Positions 8,043-16,808 of a DNA stretch of 64,000 nucleotides are shown here, piece after piece. The notes under the pieces were generated by a model, which worked only from the letters and a program-made list of their open reading frames with translations, was not told the origin of the DNA and made no database searches. Source of the DNA: an uncultured Coriobacteriales bacterium (GTDB lineage: Bacteria; Actinomycetota; Coriobacteriia; Coriobacteriales; UMGS124); the NCBI GenBank assembly GCA_902464015.1, contig CABQHM010000005.1, positions 12,745-76,744 of the forward strand, in the 5' to 3' direction. The first letter of the stretch is position 1. Every line of letters begins with the position of its first letter. Made by a program: the position numbers and the translations under genes.

Positions 8043-8968
8043 CTGCGGCGCAGCGTGCCGAGCAGCTCCACGAGGTCGTGCGGCGGCTCGGCGGTGAGGT
8101 GAATTTCGGTGCCCGTCACCGGCTGCATGAGGTCGAGCTTCCAGGAATGGAGCGCAGGACGGCCCAAAAGTTCCGCGGAGCCGCCGTAAAGTACATCTCC
8201 CACCAGGGGATTTCCCAGGTGTGCCATATGCACGCGAATCTGGTGCGTGCGTCCCGTCTCCAAAGCCAGGCGCACGAGTGCGGCGGTCGGTGCGCTGCCG
8301 CCGTTGCTTCCAAGTTGCTCGAGCACCTCGTAGTGCGTCACGGCCTTCTTGCCGCCCTCCATCACCGCAAACGAGCTCACGGGAGCCGCCGTCGCGCGGC
8401 CGATGGGGGCGTTGATCATGCCATGCGTAGGCTCTGGCACCCCGTGGCACACCGCGAGATATTCACGCTGGAAACTGCCTGTGTGCATTTGCGATATGAG
8501 GCGCTCCTGCACATGGCCGTTTTTGGCGAAAACCACCAGGCCGCTTGTGCCGATATCAAGGCGGTTTACCGCGTGCAGGTCGATTGCCTGGCGCTTGTCC
8601 ATGAGATAGCCCACCACGTAGTTGCCCAGCGTGTGGGTCCAATGCGAGGGGCACGGATGCACCACGGCGCCTGCGGGCTTGTTGACCACAAGTAGGTCCT
8701 CGTCTTCGTAGGCTATGTCGAGCGGGCCCTCTTCGGGAGCGACGCTGGGCTCATGGGGCTCGAGCCAGTCATCCACCACGATGCCCATGACCTGGCCGGG
8801 CGCCACAGGCACGTCGCAACGAGAAAGGGCGCCGTCCAAGTGAACGGCGCCCTCAACATACTTCGCATGTCTGAGATACCGCTCGCTGATGTGCAACCGT
8901 GCCTGAAGCAGGTGCCCCACGGTACGTCCTGCATCGGTGAGCTTGGCGGTATACTCAATCTCTCTCAC
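8039..8968 (-). CDS. RluA-family pseudouridine synthase
   Basis: The 309-residue protein has an N-terminal S4-like region (about 12-70, with AGRTVGHLLQARLHISERYL) and the RluA catalytic domain with KPAGAVVHP (97-105) and the motif NRLDIGTSGLVV, in which Asp138 is the expected nucleophile. The ending RTHQIRVHMAHLGNPLVGDVLYG is typical of RluC/RluD-type enzymes. It converts uridine to pseudouridine in 23S rRNA or tRNA; the exact site cannot be read from the sequence. The motif begins with Asn rather than the more frequent His, a known variant. A BASS transporter gene lies directly upstream on the same strand. Confidence 0.92.
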   Translation of the reverse strand: MREIEYTAKLTDAGRTVGHLLQARLHISERYLRHAKYVEGAVHLDGALSRCDVPVAPGQVMGIVVDDWLEPHEPSVAPEEGPLDIAYEDEDLLVVNKPAGAVVHPCPSHWTHTLGNYVVGYLMDKRQAIDLHAVNRLDIGTSGLVVFAKNGHVQERLISQMHTGSFQREYLAVCHGVPEPTHGMINAPIGRATAAPVSSFAVMEGGKKAVTHYEVLEQLGSNGGSAPTAALVRLALETGRTHQIRVHMAHLGNPLVGDVLYGGSAELLGRPALHSWKLDLMQPVTGTEIHLTAEPPHDLVELLGTLRRS

Positions 8969-8974
8969 GCGAAC

Positions 8975-9934
8975 CTACTTCTCCTCAGCCGGCTCTTCCT
9001 TTGCGGTGCGGGCAAGGATGTTAGCGTAAATGGCGCCGGAGATGTTATGCCACACGCTGAAAACCGTACCAGGAACAGCGGCCAGCGGCATGGTGGCAAA
9101 GTGCACGGTGGCAAGCGAGGTGGCAAGGCCGGAGTTCTGCATGCCGACCTCGATGGACAGCGTGCGCATCTGGTCACGGCTGAGGCCAAGGACCTTGCCG
9201 ACGCCATAGCCCAGAGCGTAGCCGCAGAGGTTGTGCAGCATGACGACGATGACGATGAGCCAGCCCACAGTCATGATCTTGGCGGCGTTGGCGGCCACGA
9301 CAGCCATGATGATGAGGCAAATGGCGATGACGGAGACGAGCGGCAGGACCTTAGAGCAAGCCTGGGCGAACTTCTCGAAGAAGTGGTTGATCACGAAGCC
9401 CAGGACGATAGGCACGAGCACGACCTGCACGATGGACATGAGCATGCTGACGTAGCTCACATTGATGGTCGCACCGCCGAGCAGCAGCACCAGTGCCGGG
9501 GTGACGATAGGAGCGAGGATGGTGGTGCATGCCGTCATGCCCACAGACAGAGCCACGTCGCCCTTGGCCAGGTAGGTCATAACGTTGGAGCTCGTGCCGC
9601 CGGGGCAGGAGCCCACGAGGATCACGCCCACGGCAAGCGCGGGGTCGAGGTTGAAGATCTTCACGAGCAGGAATGCCAGGAGCGGCATGATGATGAACTG
9701 TGACAGGATGCCGGTAATGACAGCCTTGGGCTTAGTGAAGACGACCTTGAAGTCGGAGAGCTTGAGCGTCATGCCCATGCCGAACATGACGATGCCCAGC
9801 AGCGTGTTGACGTAGCTGGTCTTGATGACGCCCTTGACAGGGTCAGGAAAGACAAGCGCGATAATGGCGACAAGAAGGGCGATAACCGCCATATACTTTC
9901 CTGCCCAGCCGCTTATCTTTTCGAGCGTTTTCAT
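8975..9934 (-). CDS. Bile acid:sodium symporter (BASS) family transporter
   Basis: ATG 9934 is preferred over an in-frame GTG at 9952 because GTGGGG lies about six bases upstream. The 319-residue protein has about nine to ten hydrophobic helices and the BASS signature regions LVGSCPGGTSSNVMTYLAKGD and IEVGMQNSGLATSLA, which form the two sodium sites and substrate cleft. Members carry bile acids, pantoate, pyruvate or other organic anions with sodium. In a gut bacterium a bile-acid or keto-acid substrate is conceivable but not shown. It is transcribed away from the divergent ABC importer; the pseudouridine synthase gene follows six bases after its stop. Confidence 0.9.
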   Translation of the reverse strand: MKTLEKISGWAGKYMAVIALLVAIIALVFPDPVKGVIKTSYVNTLLGIVMFGMGMTLKLSDFKVVFTKPKAVITGILSQFIIMPLLAFLLVKIFNLDPALAVGVILVGSCPGGTSSNVMTYLAKGDVALSVGMTACTTILAPIVTPALVLLLGGATINVSYVSMLMSIVQVVLVPIVLGFVINHFFEKFAQACSKVLPLVSVIAICLIIMAVVAANAAKIMTVGWLIVIVVMLHNLCGYALGYGVGKVLGLSRDQMRTLSIEVGMQNSGLATSLATVHFATMPLAAVPGTVFSVWHNISGAIYANILARTAKEEPAEEK

Positions 9935-10093
9935 AATGTACCCCACAATCACCGTTTACCTGTCAGATACGCTCGTTGACCCTTTGACCAGCGAGTGGCG
10001 GTCAGTATAGGACTCTAACTTTCAGCTTCATGCGTAACTCTATTTCTTCACGTTTGCGGTGAGAGTGGGGCGTATCGCTTTGTGTGCGTCGGG

Positions 10094-10130
10094 AGTAACA
10101 CTTGACCAATAAAAAGTAACACTCTATGCT
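10094..10130 (+). promoter_or_regulatory. Promoter with overlapping 9-bp direct repeats upstream of the peptide/nickel ABC operon
   Basis: TTGACC (10102-10107) and TATGCT (10125-10130) are separated by exactly 17 bases. AGTAACACT occurs at 10094-10102 and again at 10115-10123, 21 bp apart (two helical turns). One copy abuts the -35 box and the other sits in the spacer, which suggests a repressor or activator site. The operon start codon is 51 bp downstream. Confidence 0.65.
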
Positions 10131-10181
10131 ACCTGCCATGATAAACGTCACCAATGGCCTATGGGAAACGCGGGGTAGAGC

Positions 10182-11147
10182 GTGGGCAAATTCATAGCAA
10201 AGCGCCTGCTACAGCTTGTTCCCATCCTTGTCGGCATCACGTTTTTGTCGTTCGCGCTCATGCAACTGGCCGGCGGCGACTACGTGACCACCATGCTCGA
10301 AAACACCGGCGTCGCGGTCACGCAGGAGGTCATCGACGCGCGCAAGGCCGAGCTTGGCTTGGACCGCCCGTTCATCGAACAGTATCTTTCCTGGCTCGTA
10401 GGGCTCTTGCATGGCGACATGGGCACGAGCTTCGTGAGCGGCAAGGACGTATTCGCCACGTTTGTGCAGCATCTGCCTGCCACGCTTTTGCTTACGCTAA
10501 GCTCCGTTGTCGCGACGCTCGTTATTTCCGTGCCGCTGGGGGTGTATTCCGCCACCCATCACAACAAGGCGGCCGACTACATCGTGCGCGTCACGTGCTT
10601 TGTGGGCAACTCACTGCCGAACTTTTTTGTTGCGCTGCTTCTTATATATGTGTTCGCCCTGGTGCTGGGGTGGCTGCCGGTCATCTCTCCCATGCCCACG
10701 CTGGGCGCCTCGGGCGTGGACCTCACGGGGCTCGTGCTTCCCACGGCGACGTTGGCCATCGCGATGGTGTCGAAGTACACGCGCCAAATTCGTGCCGCCG
10801 TGCTCGAGGAGCTGGGCAAGCCCTATGTTGCCGCCGCACGCTCGCGCGGCGTGGCCGGGCGTACCGTGCTCTTTAAGAGCGTGCTCAAGAGCTGCATGCT
10901 TCTCATCGTGACGCTGCTGGCGCTCTCCATCGGCGACCTTCTGGGCGGCACGGCCATCGTCGAGACCATCTTCATGTGGGACGGCGTGGGCAAGCTCGCC
11001 GTCGATTCCATCACCATGCGCGACTATCCCATGATTCAGGCCTACGTCGTGTGGATGGCCATCATCTACGTCCTGGTCAACCTTGTGAGCGACATCCTGT
11101 ATCGCGCGCTTGACCCGCGTGTCGCGCAGCAGGAGGTGAAGGCATGA
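10182..11147 (+). CDS. ABC transporter permease, peptide/nickel family (DppB/NikB-like)
   Basis: The frame starts with GTG 10182. The 321-residue protein opens with a membrane segment typical of DppB (KRLLQLVPILVGITFLSFAL), has a large external loop, and carries the cytoplasmic EAA-like region AAARSRGVAGRTVLFKSVLK. About six hydrophobic segments are present. It pairs with the DppC-like permease whose gene overlaps its stop by four bases. It is the first gene of a B-C-A-D-F order operon importing oligopeptides, or possibly nickel; the two families cannot be separated by eye. Confidence 0.92.
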   Translation: MGKFIAKRLLQLVPILVGITFLSFALMQLAGGDYVTTMLENTGVAVTQEVIDARKAELGLDRPFIEQYLSWLVGLLHGDMGTSFVSGKDVFATFVQHLPATLLLTLSSVVATLVISVPLGVYSATHHNKAADYIVRVTCFVGNSLPNFFVALLLIYVFALVLGWLPVISPMPTLGASGVDLTGLVLPTATLAIAMVSKYTRQIRAAVLEELGKPYVAAARSRGVAGRTVLFKSVLKSCMLLIVTLLALSIGDLLGGTAIVETIFMWDGVGKLAVDSITMRDYPMIQAYVVWMAIIYVLVNLVSDILYRALDPRVAQQEVKA

Positions 11148-11977
11148 GCCGTCCCTCCAGTGCCACTGCGCGTAAGCTGGTGGTCTTTGCCGCGCTCGCG
11201 GTGCTGCTCGTGCTCGCCGCTCTCTTTGCCGAGCATCTCTGCCCCTACGACCCCTATGCGCAGAACCTGCGCGAGGCCCTGCAGGCTCCGAGCGGGGCGC
11301 ACCTTCTGGGTACCGACCGCTATGGGCGCGACATGCTTTCGCGTGTCATCATGGGAGGGCAGTCCTCCATCGCTTCCACGCTTGTGTGCGTTGCGGTGGT
11401 CACAGTGATTGGCACGGCCGTGGGGGTGATTTCCGGTTGGCGGGCAGGTGCGCTCGACGCACTGCTCATGCGCACCTCCGACGTGTTCCTGGCGTTTCCG
11501 GGTCTTGTGTTTGCCCTGGCAGTTGCCGGTGTTCTTGGTGGAGGCATCCAAAACGCGGTCATCGCCCTGTGTGCCATTGGTTGGCCGAAGTTTGCGCGCA
11601 TTGCTCGTTCGCAGACGCTTGCTGTGCGCGACGCCTCTTTCATTCAGGCGGCTCGCATGCAGGGCACGAAGGGTCTTGCGCTCATCGTGCGGCATGTGTT
11701 GCCCAACATCGCCGGTCCCATCGTGGTGTGTGCGGTGCTCGACATCGGCACGATGATGATGGAGCTTGCGGGTCTTTCGTACCTGGGCCTGGGCGCCCAG
11801 CCACCCATGGCGGAGTGGGGCTCGATGATGAGCGACGGGCGCAGCATGCTGCAGACGGCCCCCTGGTGTGTGCTTGCGCCGGGCCTGGCAATCTTTGTGA
11901 CGGTTCTCGTGTTCAACCTGCTGGGTGACACGCTCCGCGACTATCTCGACCCCAAGAAGAAAGGAAGCGCATCATGA
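11144..11977 (+). CDS. ABC transporter permease, peptide/nickel family (DppC/NikC-like)
   Basis: ATG 11144 overlaps the stop of the previous gene as ATGA. The 277-residue permease has an N-terminal membrane segment, the DppC-type LREALQAPSGAHLLGTDRYG motif ahead of the core, and the EAA-like loop IQAARMQGTKGLALIVRHVL. About five further hydrophobic segments follow. It forms the translocation channel with the upstream permease. Its stop again overlaps the start of the binding-protein gene, so the first three genes are translationally coupled. Confidence 0.92.
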   Translation: MSRPSSATARKLVVFAALAVLLVLAALFAEHLCPYDPYAQNLREALQAPSGAHLLGTDRYGRDMLSRVIMGGQSSIASTLVCVAVVTVIGTAVGVISGWRAGALDALLMRTSDVFLAFPGLVFALAVAGVLGGGIQNAVIALCAIGWPKFARIARSQTLAVRDASFIQAARMQGTKGLALIVRHVLPNIAGPIVVCAVLDIGTMMMELAGLSYLGLGAQPPMAEWGSMMSDGRSMLQTAPWCVLAPGLAIFVTVLVFNLLGDTLRDYLDPKKKGSAS

Positions 11978-13551
11978 CGCATGCAAGCAAGGGTTTGTCC
12001 CGCAGGGGGTTCGTTGGCCTGTCGGCTGGCGCGGGCGTCGCTGCGCTCATCGGGCAGTCTGTGTTTGGGGTCGAGGCACCTCATAGCGCTCTGGCCGATG
12101 GCGCGACGTTCACGTACGGCACCACCGGTTACGGCCCCGAGATGGACGATGCGGGGCTCAACCCCCATGCCAACTATTCCGGTTGGAGCTGCGTGCGCTA
12201 CGGCGTGGGCGAGACGCTCTTCAAGTTCTCCGATTCGATGGAGCCCGAGAGCTGGCTTGCCGAGTCCTACGAGTTCACGGACGACACCACGGTCGTCATC
12301 AAGCTGCGCGAGGGCGTGCGTTTCTCCAGCGGTCGCGACATGGACGCGCAGGCCGTGAAAGAGTGCCTCGACGACCTGCTCGCTGTGCACGACAGGGCCC
12401 CGCTCGACCTTGAGATCGATACCATCGAGGCCGACGGCATGACGCTCACCATCACCACGAAGCGCCCTAAGCCCGCGCTTATCAACTACCTGTGCGACCC
12501 GTACGGCGCCATCATCGACATGCAGGCGGGCGTTTCCGCAGACAACAACGTCGCAGGCACCGGCCCCTTTGTCGCCACGTCGGTGAGCGACACCGAGATT
12601 GCGCTCGTGGCAAACGCCGACTATTGGGGAGGCGCCCCGTCGCTGGGCAACGTTTCTGTGCGATCCATCACCGACGGCGACACGCTCACCATGGCGCTGC
12701 AGGCCGGCCAGATCGACGCTTCCTATGGTCTTCCGTACGCGAGCTATGCGCTGTTTGAGAACCCCTCGTTCAACATCGAGAGCTGCGAGACAAGTCGCGT
12801 CTTCTTTGCGCAGGCAAACTACGCCTCACCCGTGGTGAGCGACCCTGCCGTGCGTCATGCGCTTGCCCTGGGTATCGACAAGGAGGGCTTTGTCGAGGTC
12901 CTGCTCAACGGTCGTGGAGCCCCCGCGGTGGGCGCCTTCCCGAGCAACTTCGCTTTTGGCAATGACACGGTGAGCGCCCCCGGCTACGACCCCGAGGGGG
13001 CGAAGCGGGTGCTGGAGGAGGCCGGCTGGGTCGACTCCGACGGTGACGGCGTGCGCGAGAAGGACGGCCAGCGCCTGCACATCGTGTGGCTCACCTATCC
13101 GGGCAGGCAGGAGCTGCCGCTGCTCGCCGAGTCCGTCCAATTCTCCCTGGGCGAGATCGGTTTTGAGGTGGAGGTCAACTGCACGGCCAACCACACGAGC
13201 ATCCGCACCGACACCTCTGCCTGGGATGTGTATGCAAGCGCTCTTGTTACGGCGCCGACGGGCGACCCGGAATACTTCTTCTCCGCCACCTGTGTGACGG
13301 GCGCCCCCAAGAACTTCGGCGGATATTCCAACCCCGACCTGGACGCCTTGGCCGAGCAGCTCTCCGAGGAGTTCGACACGGGCAAACGTGCCGAGCTTGC
13401 CACGCAGATGCAGCAGGTGATTCTTGACGACGACGCTTATTTGTTCGCCTCGCACCTCACCATGGGCATTGTCTCGCGCGCCGGCGTGAGCGGCATCGCC
13501 CCGCATCCGTGCGACTACTACGAGGTCACAGCCGACCTCGCGCTGGCGTAA
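11974..13551 (+). CDS. Tat-exported substrate-binding protein of family 5 (DppA/NikA-like)
   Basis: ATG 11974 overlaps the previous stop. The N-terminus is a twin-arginine signal, LSRRGFVGLSAGAGVAALIG, so the protein is probably exported folded. The 525-residue chain has the family-5 fold signs FKFSDSMEPESWLAESYEF and VIKLREGVRFSSGRDMDAQ. No lipobox Cys is seen, which leaves open how it stays at the surface. Tat export of a family-5 binding protein is less common than Sec export and may point to a cofactor or metal-complex ligand, but that is inference. The gene is third in the importer operon. Confidence 0.9.
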   Translation: MTHASKGLSRRGFVGLSAGAGVAALIGQSVFGVEAPHSALADGATFTYGTTGYGPEMDDAGLNPHANYSGWSCVRYGVGETLFKFSDSMEPESWLAESYEFTDDTTVVIKLREGVRFSSGRDMDAQAVKECLDDLLAVHDRAPLDLEIDTIEADGMTLTITTKRPKPALINYLCDPYGAIIDMQAGVSADNNVAGTGPFVATSVSDTEIALVANADYWGGAPSLGNVSVRSITDGDTLTMALQAGQIDASYGLPYASYALFENPSFNIESCETSRVFFAQANYASPVVSDPAVRHALALGIDKEGFVEVLLNGRGAPAVGAFPSNFAFGNDTVSAPGYDPEGAKRVLEEAGWVDSDGDGVREKDGQRLHIVWLTYPGRQELPLLAESVQFSLGEIGFEVEVNCTANHTSIRTDTSAWDVYASALVTAPTGDPEYFFSATCVTGAPKNFGGYSNPDLDALAEQLSEEFDTGKRAELATQMQQVILDDDAYLFASHLTMGIVSRAGVSGIAPHPCDYYEVTADLALA

Positions 13552-13566
13552 GGGAGGGGCGGCATC

Positions 13567-14406
13567 GTGTGTGAGGCGCCCGGCTCGCCGCTGGTGAAGA
13601 ACAAGGAGATAGCATCGGGGCACCAGGGCGCCGTGCTTGCCTATGACGGCGTGGGTATCGCATGCGGCGACCGCATGGTCGTTGAGGGCGCGAGCTTCTC
13701 CGTGGGGGCCGGGCGCATCGTGGGTCTTGTGGGCGAGTCGGGCAGCGGCAAGACCACCCTGCTCAAGGCTGCCATGGGCCTTCTCGACGAGGGTATGCGG
13801 GTGCAGGTTGGGCGCGTGCTCTACCAGGGAGAAGACGTGGCGAGCATGAGCGCGCCGCGCTTGCGTGAGTTGCGGGGCAAGGAGATGGCGACCGTCTTCC
13901 AAGACAGTGCCGCCACCTTCTGCCCCGTGCGTCGCTTAAACGTGCAGGTATGGGAGGCGGTGCGCCCCCATGTGCGTATGAGCAGGCAGGAGTGCGAGGC
14001 CCTGTTTTGCGAGACGCTTGAGAGCCTGGGGATTCATGAGCCGGCAAAGGTGGCGCGTGCATATCCGCATGAGCTTTCGGGCGGCATGGCGCAGCGCGTG
14101 GGCATCGCAGTGGCGCTCATGCTGAAACCCAGGCTCCTTCTTGCGGACGAGCCCACGAGCGCCCTCGATGTGACAACGCAAGCCCAGGTGGTGGATGTCC
14201 TGCGCGACGTGCATGCGCGCCTGAGGTGCGCCATCCTACTTGTCACGCACAACTTTAGGCTGGTAGAGGCCTTGTGCGACGACGTTGTGGTGCTGCGACG
14301 GGGGCGCGTTGTGGAGCAGGGCCCCGTTGCGCGTATCCTCGCTGACCCCGCGGATGCATATACGCGTGCCCTTGTTGCCGCCGCACCGCGCCTGAGGAGG
14401 GGATAG
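13567..14406 (+). CDS. ABC transporter ATPase, DppD/NikD-like
   Basis: The start is GTG 13567, shortly after a GGGAGGGGC ribosome binding site. The 279-residue protein has Walker A GESGSGKTT, Q-loop ATVFQDSA, signature LSGGMAQRVGIAVAL and Walker B LLLADEPTSALD. The usual C-terminal Cys-rich or oligopeptide-specific tail of DppD proteins is short here. It forms a heterodimer with the next gene product to power import. The gene lies 15 bp after the binding-protein stop and two bases before the next start. Confidence 0.92.
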   Translation: MCEAPGSPLVKNKEIASGHQGAVLAYDGVGIACGDRMVVEGASFSVGAGRIVGLVGESGSGKTTLLKAAMGLLDEGMRVQVGRVLYQGEDVASMSAPRLRELRGKEMATVFQDSAATFCPVRRLNVQVWEAVRPHVRMSRQECEALFCETLESLGIHEPAKVARAYPHELSGGMAQRVGIAVALMLKPRLLLADEPTSALDVTTQAQVVDVLRDVHARLRCAILLVTHNFRLVEALCDDVVVLRRGRVVEQGPVARILADPADAYTRALVAAAPRLRRG

Positions 14407-14408
14407 GG

Positions 14409-15167
14409 ATGCCTGACGTATGTTCCTCCACCAAGCCGGTGGTGTCGCTGCGCAACCTGAGCCTCTCGTATGGCCATGGCAAGGATGTGCGCGAGGTCGT
14501 GCACGGTGTCTCGCTTGACGTGTTGCCTGGCGAGGTGCTGGGACTTGTGGGCGAGTCCGGTTGCGGCAAGTCGACGATCGCCAAATGCGTGGCTGGGTTC
14601 CTGAAGCCCTCCGCAGGTGACCTTGTGGTTTGCGAGGGCGCCGCTGAACCCGCGCGTGGTCCCCACAAGGTGCAGATGGTGTTCCAGGACCCGTCTTCCT
14701 CGTTTGACCCGAGGCGTACGCTCGGCCAGTCGGTCACCGAGGGGCGGCGCAACGCCGGCACCCCGAAGGGCGAGGCGCTTGAGCAGGCAGGCGAGCTGTT
14801 CGAGCGATGCGGCCTTGCACGTGAGCTGCTTGGACGCTATCCCCATCAGGTGAGCGGTGGGCAGTGCCAGCGTGCGGCTATCGCCCGCGCATTGGCGGCC
14901 CGTCCCGCCCTTCTCGTTGCCGACGAGGCCACGAGCGCACTCGACGTCACGGTGCAGGCACAGGTGGTGGCCCTGTTGCGCGAGCTCAACGCCGAATTTG
15001 GCATGGCGGTGCTGTTCATCTGCCATGACCTCGCCCTCGTCCAGGACTTTTGCGACCGCGTGGCCGTGATGCACGGGGGCCGCATCGTGGAAGTCGGTCC
15101 CACCGAGCAGGTCCTTTCCAGCCCGTCCGACCCTTATACAGCGAGTCTCATTGCCTCTGCGCTGTAG
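14409..15167 (+). CDS. ABC transporter ATPase, DppF/NikE-like
   Basis: The 252-residue ATPase has Walker A GESGCGKST, a Q-loop at QMVFQDPSSSFDPR, signature VSGGQCQRAAIARAL and Walker B LLVADEATSALD. The Q-loop sequence FQDPxxSxxP is characteristic of the DppF/OppF/NikE half. Its start follows the preceding stop within two bases. It is the last gene of the five-gene importer; the hairpin at 15271-15312 lies about 100 bp beyond. Confidence 0.92.
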   Translation: MPDVCSSTKPVVSLRNLSLSYGHGKDVREVVHGVSLDVLPGEVLGLVGESGCGKSTIAKCVAGFLKPSAGDLVVCEGAAEPARGPHKVQMVFQDPSSSFDPRRTLGQSVTEGRRNAGTPKGEALEQAGELFERCGLARELLGRYPHQVSGGQCQRAAIARALAARPALLVADEATSALDVTVQAQVVALLRELNAEFGMAVLFICHDLALVQDFCDRVAVMHGGRIVEVGPTEQVLSSPSDPYTASLIASAL

Positions 15168-15270
15168 AGCTGAGACAATCGCGCTTCAGGGAAGAACCCA
15201 TCCTTGCAGCTTGGGCTCACCGTATTTGCGTCGCAGGGAGACCGCCCGACCCTTTCTCCTCGCACAAAAA

Positions 15271-15312
15271 GAAGCCTCGCCCGCTGGCCGTGAAGCTGGC
15301 GGGCGAGGCTTC
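15271..15312 (-). terminator. Terminator of the symporter gene (minus strand)
   Basis: A perfect 14-bp stem (15271-15284 with 15299-15312) is flanked on the left by AAAAA, giving a U-run for minus-strand transcripts. It may also slow the convergent importer operon. Confidence 0.75.
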
Positions 15313-15342
15313 TTCGTCGAAGCGCGGTATGAGGGGCATGCC

Positions 15343-16566
15343 TTACGCAGCCTTGCGCGCTTCCTTCCTGTTCTCGAGGTTGTTTACCACAACGGCGGCG
15401 CTGGCGTCGCCGGTGATGTTGACCGTGGTGCGACCCATGTCGAAGATGCGGTCGATGCCGGCGACGAGCGCGATGCCGTCGACAGGCAGGCCCACGGAGG
15501 CGAGGACCATGGCGAGCATGATCATGCCGGCACCGGGTACGCCGGCGGTGCCGATGGAGGCAAGCGTGGCGGTGAGCACCACGGTGGCCATTTGGCCGAA
15601 GTCAAGGTTGATGCCATAGCACGCAGCGATGAACATGGTGCAAACACCCTGGTAGATGGCGGTACCATCCATGTTGATGGTGGCGCCGAGCGGCAGCACG
15701 AAGGAGTAGATCTCATCCTTCACGCCCATCTTCTTGTTGCACTCCATGTTGATGGGCAGGGTGCCCACGGAGCTGGCAGAGGAGAAGGCGAACACGATGG
15801 CGGGAATCATGGCCTTGAAGAAGGCGACCGGGCTCATCTTGCCCAGGAGTTTCACCGAGAGGGAGTACGTTACGGCCATATGCACGATGTAGCAGATGTA
15901 CGCGGCGAGAAGCACCATCGCAAGGGAACCGAGAACCTTGGCGCCGTTGGTGGCGACGACGGGGGTGAGCAGGCAGAACACGCCGATGGGGGAGAGCTTG
16001 AGGATGACTTCCATCACCTTCATGAACACGAGGTTGAGGCGCTGCACGCCGTCGGCGACGGGCTCGGCCTCCTTGCCCACAAGAATGATGCCGAAGCCGA
16101 TGAGCAGCGCCATGACGATGATCTGCAGCATCGAGGAGCTCGACATGGGCGTGATGAAGTTGGAGGGGAAGATGTTGACCACGACGTCCATGATGGGCGT
16201 GGGGTCAGTAGCCTCGTAGGTCAGCTCGCTGGTGTCGAGCTGCGGGAAGAGGCCCCTGAACAGCGAGCCGGTAATCATGCCCAGGATGATGGCAATGGCC
16301 GTGGTGCACAGGTAGTACACGACGGTCTTGAGGCCGATGGAGCCGACCTTGCGGATGTCGCGCATCGAGATGATGCCGCTCATGATGGAGAAAAGCACGA
16401 TGGGCACGACGATGAACTTGACGAGGTTCAGGAAGATCGTACCGATGGGCTTGATGTAGGTGTCGGCAATATCGACACAGCCTTGCATGAGCAGGCCTGC
16501 AATGATTGCCAAGACAAGTGCGACGAGAATCTGCATCGCCAAGGGCATCTTTTTGCGCTCGGACAT
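15343..16566 (-). CDS. Dicarboxylate/amino acid:cation symporter (DAACS family)
   Basis: ATG 16566 has AAAGGAG about nine bases upstream and is preferred over the GTG at 16584. The 407-residue protein has the DAACS fold signs: IVPIVLFSIMSGI in the first half, a serine-rich SSASSVGTLPIN hairpin tip, INMDGTAIYQGV and the DRIFDMGRTTVNITGD motif near the end. DAACS proteins import dicarboxylates or acidic and neutral amino acids with sodium or protons. Together with the LysR gene upstream and the exported reductase beyond it, a dicarboxylate-like electron acceptor is a reasonable inferred substrate. Confidence 0.92.
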   Translation of the reverse strand: MSERKKMPLAMQILVALVLAIIAGLLMQGCVDIADTYIKPIGTIFLNLVKFIVVPIVLFSIMSGIISMRDIRKVGSIGLKTVVYYLCTTAIAIILGMITGSLFRGLFPQLDTSELTYEATDPTPIMDVVVNIFPSNFITPMSSSSMLQIIVMALLIGFGIILVGKEAEPVADGVQRLNLVFMKVMEVILKLSPIGVFCLLTPVVATNGAKVLGSLAMVLLAAYICYIVHMAVTYSLSVKLLGKMSPVAFFKAMIPAIVFAFSSASSVGTLPINMECNKKMGVKDEIYSFVLPLGATINMDGTAIYQGVCTMFIAACYGINLDFGQMATVVLTATLASIGTAGVPGAGMIMLAMVLASVGLPVDGIALVAGIDRIFDMGRTTVNITGDASAAVVVNNLENRKEARKAA

Positions 16567-16808
16567 CGAGGGTGCTCCTTTCACTTGACGGGGACACAGA
16601 CATAGTCGTGCCCTCGGGTATGTAGCGGAAACAGTATAGTGGACTGTTCTTTATCGCGCGAAAGCGTTGTGTGGCATTTGTTGCGAAGTAGAAACGAATC
16701 AGCTCAATGGTCTATGGGGTACGGTGGACGGCACGCCGAAATCCCACGCGGTGGTCGCGCTGTGGGCGTGACGGCGTGGCGTGCTGCGTTAGGGTCGCGC
16801 TGCCTGCG

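Noticed and set aside
15151..16605. 484-codon plus-strand frame over the symporter gene
   Set aside because: His/Asp/Gly-rich shadow of a membrane-protein gene; no family resemblance.
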